The notes under the pieces are model-generated. The model did no database searches. It was not told the origin of the DNA and worked only from the letters and a program-made list of their open reading frames with translations. From JAHRVQ01 sp051278195 (lineage in GTDB: Bacteria; Pseudomonadota; Gammaproteobacteria; Pseudomonadales; Azotimanducaceae), in NCBI GenBank assembly GCA_051278195.1, contig JBNMQM010000018.1:6455-70454 (forward strand): a stretch of 64,000 bases of DNA, written 5' to 3'. Position 1 is the first letter of the stretch, and each line of letters opens with the position of its first letter. Below are positions 58,755-64,000 of this stretch, one piece after another. A program made the translations under genes and the position numbers.

Positions 58755-59788
58755 AAGTTTTAATCCTCAAAACGTCATCAATGGGGGATGTCATCCATTG
58801 TTTACCGGCGGTCACAGACCTGCTACAAAATTTCCCCGATGCCATCGTAGATTGGGTTGTAGAAGAGGGTCTACAAGACATACCGGCGTTTCATCCGGGG
58901 GTTCGGCGTGTGATTCCGATCGCTATTCGCCGCTGGCGTAAGCGCTGGTTAGCCGCGATCGGAGAAATCCGAAACTTTCGAAGGACACTGCGTGCCGAGT
59001 CTTATGATCAAGTCATTGATGCGCAAGGCCTAGTGAAGAGTGCGCTGGTCGCGGGAATGGCAAAAGGGCCGGTTGCAGGTTTTGATCGACAATCCGCGCG
59101 AGAGCCAGTAGCGAATTTTTTTTACGGCAAGCACGTTGCCGTTGTGCGCGATATGCACGCTATTGAGCGACAGCGGAAGCTGTTTGCCCAGATCTTTGAT
59201 TACCAAGTACCAGCTGAACTCGACTATGGATTGCGACAACCAAAAACATTGTCCTCAAAAGTTGCCCCGTCAAAGGTTGCCCCGTCAAAAGACATCGTCT
59301 TTTTTCACAGCACGACCTGGGCGTCAAAACATTGGCCGGACCAATATTGGCTTGAACTTGCGCAGCGTTGCGCAGATTCTGGTTATCAAGTTGTTTTACC
59401 CTATGTTGACTCGCTCGAGCAGGCGAGAGCAGAGACAATAGCCGCAAGTGTCGATTCCGCGCGGACACTGCCACCCGGGTCCCTGCTAGAGTTGGGGCGT
59501 TTGCTCGTCGCCGCGGCGGGCGCCGTTAGCGTCGATACTGGTCTAGGTCATTTGTCTGCAGCCTTTAATGTTCCGCTCGTTGCGGTTTACGGTCCGACCA
59601 GTTCCCGCCTTACAGGGATCGTTGGTCCGAGACAGGCCTCTTTGGCTGACCCGGTGCTAGATTGCGCACCTTGCTTGAATAGGAACTGCCAGTACTCGCC
59701 AGATTCCAGTAATATCTACCCACCTTGTTTTGAAACCGTAACGCCGGAGCGTGTATTTCAATCCTTACTCCAACAGATGGCGAAATAG
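58751..59788 (+). CDS. waaC: ADP-heptose:LPS heptosyltransferase I
   Basis: A GT9 enzyme that adds the first heptose to the Kdo of the LPS core. The 345-residue protein starts Val-Leu-Ile-Leu-Lys-Thr-Ser-Ser-Met-Gly-Asp-Val-Ile-His, the WaaC signature. The C-terminal domain has Ser-Val-Asp-Thr-Gly-Leu-Gly-His-Leu (about 257-265) and Ala-Val-Tyr-Gly-Pro-Thr-Ser. A small in-frame duplication (Val-Ala-Pro-Ser-Lys twice) sits between the two lobes near residue 175. The end of the protein contains a Cys-Ala-Pro-Cys-Leu stretch. The next gene starts 26 bases downstream, inside a hairpin. Confidence 0.95.
   Translation: MKVLILKTSSMGDVIHCLPAVTDLLQNFPDAIVDWVVEEGLQDIPAFHPGVRRVIPIAIRRWRKRWLAAIGEIRNFRRTLRAESYDQVIDAQGLVKSALVAGMAKGPVAGFDRQSAREPVANFFYGKHVAVVRDMHAIERQRKLFAQIFDYQVPAELDYGLRQPKTLSSKVAPSKVAPSKDIVFFHSTTWASKHWPDQYWLELAQRCADSGYQVVLPYVDSLEQARAETIAASVDSARTLPPGSLLELGRLLVAAAGAVSVDTGLGHLSAAFNVPLVAVYGPTSSRLTGIVGPRQASLADPVLDCAPCLNRNCQYSPDSSNIYPPCFETVTPERVFQSLLQQMAK
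59261..59290 (+). repeat. 15-base tandem duplication in waaC
   Basis: gttgccccgtcaaag at 59261-59275 is followed by gttgccccgtcaaaa at 59276-59290; only the last base differs. It adds five residues (Val-Ala-Pro-Ser-Lys) to the linker between the two Rossmann lobes and keeps the frame. This looks like a recent slippage event. Confidence 0.92.
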
Positions 59789-59803
59789 ATGGCCGCGCGG
59801 AGA

Positions 59804-59832
59804 GCAAAAGGCCAATGAAATTGGCCTTTTGC
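59804..59832 (+). promoter_or_regulatory. Perfect hairpin covering the start codon of the waaG fusion
   Basis: Thirteen bases at 59804-59816 pair perfectly with 59820-59832 around a GAA loop. The A and U of the ATG (59815-59817) are in the stem and its G is in the loop. A run of four A before and four T after the GGCC core gives it a terminator look. A GGAG ribosome site lies just outside, at 59799-59802. Folding would hide the start codon, and a brief pause or partial termination after waaC is also possible. Confidence 0.7.
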
Positions 59833-62076
59833 CTCTACAAGTATTTTCCTTACGGCGGACTGCAGCGCGACTTTATGCGCATTGCTTTGGACTGTCAGCG
59901 GCGCGGGCATGAAATTCGTGTTTACACGCTAAGTTGGGCTGGAGAGATCCCTAAAGGGTTCGACGTCATCATTGTGCCGGTTAATGCGCTGACCAACCAC
60001 ACGCGTTACAAGAACTATTCAGACTGGGTTGAAGATTCGCTGCAGACTGACCCGGTGGACTGTGTTGTGGGCATTAATAAGATGCCAGGTCTTGATCTTT
60101 ATTATGCTGCTGACTCTTGTTACGAAGAAAAGGCACAATCGCAACGAGGCTGGATGTATCGTCAGCTCCCTCGATACCAGCACTTTGCGGAGTACGAGCG
60201 TGCGGTTTTCGGCGAGCACGAAGCGGTTGAAGTTCTGATGATCTCCGAAACGCAAAAGCCCTTTTTCAAAAAGTACTACGGTACCCCAGAATCGCATATG
60301 CACTTTCTTCCGCCAGGTATTTCACGTGACCGGATCGCGCCCGAGAACGCCGAACATGTACGCCAGAAAAAGCGCCGTGAATTGAATGTTGGCGATGATG
60401 AAAAGCTGGTGCTCATGGTCGGTTCGGGTTTTATCAAAAAGGGTTTGCGCCGTGCGCTGCATGCGATCAAATCTCTTGATCGACCGCTCAGGCAGAAAAC
60501 CTGGTTTTATATTATTGGCGAAGACAATCAAGCACCTTTCAAGCGGCTGGCCTTGCTGCTAGGCATTAGTGATCGAGTTGTTTTTATGTCTGGTCGCGAT
60601 GATGTGCCAGAATTTATGCTCGCGGGTGATCTGTTGCTGCATCCTGCGATGGACGAGAATGCGGGTATTGTGTTGTTAGAGGCGATTGTTTCAGGCTTGC
60701 CGGTACTAGCGACCGACGTCTGTGGTTACGGCCACTATATCGAAGAGGCAGGTGTTGGTGAGCTCGTGCCAAGCCCATTCAAGCAGCCAGATCTAAATCA
60801 GCGTTTGCAGCGGCTGCTGATGCTGGATAAGCGGGCTGAGTGGTGGCGAAAGGGCAAAGCATTTGCCGAAACAGCCGATATCTATTCCCTTCCTCAAGAA
60901 GCATCTCGCATTATCGAGCAGGTAGGTCTTTCGCTACAGAAGAAGAAAACAGCGAAGGGTGAGCTCGCCTTCTGCTTGTTCAAATATTTCCCTTACGGCG
61001 GTTTGCAACGTGACTTTATCCGGGTTGCGCTGCAGTGTCGCGACCGGGGATTTACGATTCGTGTCTATACCCTATCGTGGCAGGGTGAGATCCCAGACGG
61101 TATCGAAGTTGTTATTGTGCCAGTAACAGCGATTACCAATCATAAACGCTATGAGCGTTATGGGTTGTGGGTTGAAGACCATATTCAGCACAATCCAGTT
61201 AACGGGGTGGTTGGCTTCAACAAGATGCCCGGGCTGGATATCTATTATGCGGCAGATTCCTGTTATGAGGACAAGGCCCAGACCCAGCGCGGTCATTTGT
61301 ATCGAGCCATTCCTCGGTACAAACACTTCTCCAATTTTGAACGAGCGGTTTTTGAGCCAGAGTCCAATACCCGTATTTTGATGATTTCCGAGGTACAGAA
61401 ACCGCTGTTCCAGAAATACTATGGAACACCGCTAGATCGCTTTCACCTTTTACCGCCTGGTATCTCCAGAGATCGCATCGCCCCAGCCAATAGCGCCGCG
61501 ATCCGCCAGGCATTCAGAGAGGAGTTCAGTATCGAGGATGACCAATACCTGTTGCTGATGGTTGGGTCTGGGTTTATCACCAAGGGCTTGGACCGAATAC
61601 TGTTGGGAATGAGCAATTTGCCACCGGAGGTGCTGGGTAAGACTCGGCTCATGGCGGTAGGTCAGGACAATCCCAATGCATTCCTGCGCATGGCAAACCG
61701 ACTCGGCATGGAGGGTAACGTCACTATCCTGTCGGGTCGCGATGACATTCCTAGGTTTCTTTTGGGTGCGGATTTGTTGGTTCATCCCGCCTACGTAGAA
61801 AATACTGGTACGGTGTTGCTGGAAGCGATGGTGGCTGGTTTGCCGGTCTTGGCGACGGATGTCTGTGGATATGCACACTATGTGCAGGATGCGGTGGCGG
61901 GACGGCTGGTACCCTCGCCGTTTGACCAAACCATGTTCGACAAAATGCTCTTAGAAATGCTTCTGTCTGACGAACGCCAGCTATGGCGAGAGAACGGCAT
62001 AAAGTTCGGTAGATTTGCGGACGTATACAGTATGCCGGAGCGAGCTGCTGACGAAATCGTGGCTGCCCTGGGTTAG
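59815..62076 (+). CDS. waaG: Tandem fusion of two WaaG-like LPS glucosyltransferases
   Basis: Two complete GT4 domains of about 375 residues each, in one 753-residue chain. Single WaaG adds the first hexose to heptose II of the core. Domain 1 (1-374) starts Lys-Leu-Ala-Phe-Cys-Leu-Tyr-Lys-Tyr-Phe-Pro-Tyr-Gly-Gly-Leu-Gln-Arg-Asp-Phe; domain 2 (383-753) starts almost the same. They share Lys-Met-Pro-Gly-Leu-Asp, Leu-Pro-Pro-Gly-Ile-Ser-Arg-Asp-Arg and Met-Val-Gly-Ser-Gly-Phe. Both keep the Glu-x7-Glu motif (Glu-Asn-Ala-Gly-Ile-Val-Leu-Leu-Glu and Glu-Asn-Thr-Gly-Thr-Val-Leu-Leu-Glu), so both should be active. The linker is lysine-rich (about 375-382). The start matches single WaaG. waaP follows after two bases. 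Confidence 0.93.
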   Translation: MKLAFCLYKYFPYGGLQRDFMRIALDCQRRGHEIRVYTLSWAGEIPKGFDVIIVPVNALTNHTRYKNYSDWVEDSLQTDPVDCVVGINKMPGLDLYYAADSCYEEKAQSQRGWMYRQLPRYQHFAEYERAVFGEHEAVEVLMISETQKPFFKKYYGTPESHMHFLPPGISRDRIAPENAEHVRQKKRRELNVGDDEKLVLMVGSGFIKKGLRRALHAIKSLDRPLRQKTWFYIIGEDNQAPFKRLALLLGISDRVVFMSGRDDVPEFMLAGDLLLHPAMDENAGIVLLEAIVSGLPVLATDVCGYGHYIEEAGVGELVPSPFKQPDLNQRLQRLLMLDKRAEWWRKGKAFAETADIYSLPQEASRIIEQVGLSLQKKKTAKGELAFCLFKYFPYGGLQRDFIRVALQCRDRGFTIRVYTLSWQGEIPDGIEVVIVPVTAITNHKRYERYGLWVEDHIQHNPVNGVVGFNKMPGLDIYYAADSCYEDKAQTQRGHLYRAIPRYKHFSNFERAVFEPESNTRILMISEVQKPLFQKYYGTPLDRFHLLPPGISRDRIAPANSAAIRQAFREEFSIEDDQYLLLMVGSGFITKGLDRILLGMSNLPPEVLGKTRLMAVGQDNPNAFLRMANRLGMEGNVTILSGRDDIPRFLLGADLLVHPAYVENTGTVLLEAMVAGLPVLATDVCGYAHYVQDAVAGRLVPSPFDQTMFDKMLLEMLLSDERQLWRENGIKFGRFADVYSMPERAADEIVAALG

Positions 62077-62078
62077 CG

Positions 62079-62900
62079 ATGACCTATATCGCCGCCGAAT
62101 TAGCAGATGACTTTAGTGAGGCAACACTCATTAATAAGGTTGCGGGTCTGGAAGGCGAGACTTATCGAGAAGTCGCAGGTCGCCGAACTTTCAGGTTTAT
62201 GCTGAATGAAAAGGCCTATTTTGCCAAACTCCACCTAGGTGTTGGCTGGAAGGAAATATTCAAGAATCTATTCCAATTCCGCTTGCCCGTGTTAGGTGCT
62301 TCTAATGAATGGCGAGCGATTCTCAGACTACAAGAGCTTGACCTTGAAACGATGACGGCAGTGGCCTACGCGAGCGAAGGAATGAATCCCGCCCGCGTTC
62401 GTTCTTGTCTGATCACGGAGTCTTTGGAGCAGACGATTAGTCTTGAGGAGTTGGTTATCGCCAATAATTGCCCAGTCGTACTCAAGCGGTCGTTGCTTCA
62501 GCGAGTGGGTACAATTGCGAAAACGCTGCACGAAAACGGTGTGAATCACCGTGATTTTTATCTTTGTCATTTCTTGCTTCCAACCGACTCAATTGATGCT
62601 GCGAAGGTTAGTCATCTATATCTAATTGACTTGCACCGAGCCCAAATCAGAGCAGGTCGTGCGCCAAAACGGTGGCGAGAGAAAGACATTGCTGGGTTAC
62701 TGTTCTCTGCCGCCGATGCTGGGTTAACCCGCACGGATTTGGTTCGGTTTTTAAAAGCTTATATAGGGCCAGATATAAGACAGTCTCTGTCTGAAGAGCG
62801 ATTATTTTGGTGTGCTGTCGTCGCGCGAGCTGTTCGGCTTTATCAAAAGGATCACGGCGGTGACTCTAACTTTTTGCAACAATTGGCAGCGAGGCTGTGA
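62079..62900 (+). CDS. waaP: LPS core heptose kinase WaaP (RfaP)
   Basis: A kinase that phosphorylates heptose I of the LPS core, which is important for outer-membrane strength and is essential in Pseudomonas. The 273-residue protein has Gly-Arg-Arg-Thr-Phe-Arg-Phe (about 33-39), the nucleotide-binding Tyr-Phe-Ala-Lys-Leu-His-Leu-Gly-Val-Gly-Trp (about 47-57) and Leu-Pro-Val-Leu-Gly-Ala-x-Asn-Glu-Trp. The catalytic loop is Asn-His-Arg-Asp-Phe-Tyr-Leu-Cys-His-Phe with Asp159, and the metal motif is Ile-Asp-Leu-His-Arg-Ala. It begins two bases after the waaG fusion and overlaps the next kinase by four bases (GTGA). Confidence 0.95.
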   Translation: MTYIAAELADDFSEATLINKVAGLEGETYREVAGRRTFRFMLNEKAYFAKLHLGVGWKEIFKNLFQFRLPVLGASNEWRAILRLQELDLETMTAVAYASEGMNPARVRSCLITESLEQTISLEELVIANNCPVVLKRSLLQRVGTIAKTLHENGVNHRDFYLCHFLLPTDSIDAAKVSHLYLIDLHRAQIRAGRAPKRWREKDIAGLLFSAADAGLTRTDLVRFLKAYIGPDIRQSLSEERLFWCAVVARAVRLYQKDHGGDSNFLQQLAARL

Positions 62901-63646
62901 CCTGGAGGTTGTTGGCGGATGTGTCGCCGGCCGAGCAACTTGCATTTGCCAATCGGGAATCGACTTTTGCGCTGACAGGCCAGCTGATCAATGACTCCAA
63001 GACTAACTTCACCCAGCGCATTGAGGTAGCCGGCCGTTATTATTATGTAAAACGGTATCTGAAGGCAGGTAAGTACCTGAGGCGATTTCTCGGTGCCTCT
63101 CGGGTCGCCAGGGAGTGGCGAAATGCGGGTTGGTTTGTTCGTCACGGTATTCCAACCCCGCGCTGTGTTGCGATGGGTGAAGGCAATCGGTGGTTTGGTG
63201 ACTATTGGGGTGTGATAGTGTCAGAGGAAGTTACGCAAACCATTGATTTACGTATGGTTTGTCGCGACAAGCCCGAGATGCTTGAGGATCGAGGTTGGCG
63301 CAGGAGTATGCTTTTTTCATTGGCAGAGGTGGTCGCCGCCATGCATGCGAAGCGGTTTATCCATAATGACCTGCAATGGCGTAATGTTTTGGTCGGCTTC
63401 GACGTTCGACCTAGAATTTATATGATAGATTGTCCTGCCGGTCGCCCGATCTACCTATTGGGCAACCGACGAGGGGTAGTGAGAGATCTAGCTTTATTGG
63501 ATAAGATGGGTGCTCAAGTGCTGTCTAGAACAGACAGACTCAGGTTTTATGTAAAGTATCGCAACATCGATCGCTTGAGGGAGCGAGATAAAAAGGAAGT
63601 CAGTCGTATTGTGGGTTTTCTCAGTAAAAAGAGACCCGGCGGCTAA
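62897..63646 (+). CDS. Putative LPS core kinase (WaaP/InaA-like)
   Basis: A 249-residue kinase-fold protein. Signs are the lysine in Tyr-Tyr-Val-Lys-Arg-Tyr (about 49-54), Ala-Arg-Glu-Trp-Arg-Asn-Ala, the catalytic loop His-Asn-Asp-Leu-Gln-Trp-Arg-Asn-Val-Leu (about 155-164) and the metal Asp in Tyr-Met-Ile-Asp-Cys-Pro. In Pseudomonas, waaP is followed by further kinase-like genes for core phosphorylation, and this gene sits in that place. The sugar target is unknown. It uses a GTG start overlapping waaP; an ATG further in would remove part of the N-terminal lobe. Confidence 0.85.
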   Translation: MTWRLLADVSPAEQLAFANRESTFALTGQLINDSKTNFTQRIEVAGRYYYVKRYLKAGKYLRRFLGASRVAREWRNAGWFVRHGIPTPRCVAMGEGNRWFGDYWGVIVSEEVTQTIDLRMVCRDKPEMLEDRGWRRSMLFSLAEVVAAMHAKRFIHNDLQWRNVLVGFDVRPRIYMIDCPAGRPIYLLGNRRGVVRDLALLDKMGAQVLSRTDRLRFYVKYRNIDRLRERDKKEVSRIVGFLSKKRPGG

Positions 63647-63695
63647 TGGAAACGATGCTGGAGAGCATCGAATAAGTACCGCAAAAGGGAAGTTA

Positions 63696-64000
63696 ATGAA
63701 TGTTGTAGATTCAGAGACCCTCATCAAGGCACAAAGGGAAATACAGGTACCCTTTGTTGTTCAGGGCAAATTAGATGACGGTCGGGTCGTTGAGATGGAG
63801 TTTATTAAGCTCCTGCGACTGTTGCCCGGAAAACGAATCGTGGGGCTTGCACGATGCGAGGGTAAGCGATTTTTGGTAAAAGCATTTCTTGGCCGTCAAG
63901 CGAAACGCTATGCCGCAAAGGAACGAAGCGGTATGAGCCACATCACGCTCGCGGGTGTTCGCTCGCCTGAATTTTATTGGCAAGCAACTTTTATCAGTGG
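63696..64000 (+). CDS. Third LPS kinase-like protein, N-terminal part only
   Basis: The gene is cut by the right edge after 101 codons. The ATG at 63696 has AGGGAAG upstream. The visible part has a Leu-Leu-Pro-Gly-Lys-Arg-Ile-Val-Gly stretch, a putative nucleotide-binding lysine in Phe-Leu-Val-Lys-Ala-Phe-Leu-Gly (about 60-67), and an Ala-Lys-Arg-Tyr ... Glu-Arg segment. This resembles the N-lobe of the InaA/WapQ-type kinases that follow waaP in Pseudomonas. The catalytic loop lies beyond the window, so the call is by partial similarity and position. Confidence 0.7.
   Translation, partial: MNVVDSETLIKAQREIQVPFVVQGKLDDGRVVEMEFIKLLRLLPGKRIVGLARCEGKRFLVKAFLGRQAKRYAAKERSGMSHITLAGVRSPEFYWQATFIS

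Noticed and set aside
59815..62076. Double waaG as an assembly duplication
   Set aside because: The two halves differ at roughly a third of residues and at many silent sites, so they are not copies made by assembly error.
1..64000. tRNA genes, rRNA genes, insertion sequences or prophage remnants
   Set aside because: None recognised on reading both strands; gaps are short and all long frames are accounted for by chromosomal housekeeping, motility or LPS genes.

Overview
The window is one contiguous stretch of a gammaproteobacterial chromosome. It is gene-dense, with many 1 to 4 base gene overlaps and no gap above about 250 bases. The closest gene-order match I recognise is Pseudomonas and related aquatic Gammaproteobacteria: proC-yggS-pilT-pilU, then yqgF-algH-tonB-gshB-pilGHIJ-chpA, then zapA-6S RNA-ygfA, ygfB-pepP-ubiH-gcvTHP, rppH-ptsP-lgt, and glnE-ilvE-waaF-waaC-waaG-waaP. 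There are no insertion sequences, prophage genes, CRISPR arrays, tRNA or rRNA genes. This reads as core chromosome rather than an island.

Layout. (1) 1-2327, minus: a secreted DUF4426 protein (cut by the window edge), yggT, proC, yggS. (2) 2410-4651, plus: the twitching retraction ATPases pilT and pilU. (3) 4671-7462, minus: ruvX, algH, tonB, gshB. (4) 7642-18655, plus: the Pil-Chp chemosensory operon pilG-pilH-pilI-pilJ-chpA-chpC. It lacks the usual methyltransferase (pilK) and methylesterase (chpB), and chpA carries a repetitive acidic segment and duplicated Hpt domains. (5) 18626-21420, minus: rsmE, metF, metK. (6) 21647-27285, plus: tkt, pgk, fba and an FAD-linked D-2-hydroxyacid dehydrogenase. 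(7) 27306-31876: rpiA, ilvA, a peptide deformylase, a 30-residue membrane ORF, ygfA, the 6S RNA gene, zapA and a ZapB-like coiled coil. (8) 31992-39589, plus: ygfB, pepP, ubiH and the glycine cleavage genes gcvT, gcvH, gcvPA, gcvPB. (9) 39586-41261, minus: an imelysin lipoprotein and a HAD phosphatase. (10) 41394-49568, mostly plus: rppH, ptsP, an NRDE protein (minus), lgt, fabV, a membrane class III adenylate cyclase and hemE. (11) 49583-52034, minus: argA and argE. (12) 52145-64000, plus: a GspE/PilB-type ATPase, glnE, ilvE and the LPS inner-core operon waaF, waaC, a double-length waaG, waaP and two further kinase-like genes.

How the genes work together. PilT and PilU retract type IV pili, while PilG/H/I/J, ChpA and ChpC make the signalling array that controls twitching and, in Pseudomonas, cAMP synthesis. 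A membrane adenylate cyclase is encoded about 30 kb away in the same window. tkt, pgk, fba and rpiA cover sugar-phosphate interconversion. metK, metF, gcvTHP, ygfA and the deformylase form a one-carbon and methyl-group theme. The last 7 kb encode heptose addition, hexose addition and phosphorylation of the LPS core.

Most distinctive points. The waaG gene encodes two complete WaaG-like glycosyltransferases fused in tandem (753 residues), and its start codon sits inside a perfect 13-base-pair inverted repeat. The Chp array has no visible adaptation enzymes. A strong 35-base hairpin lies between fabV and the cyclase gene. A 30-residue membrane ORF lies beside ygfA. I did not find a clearly new multi-gene system.
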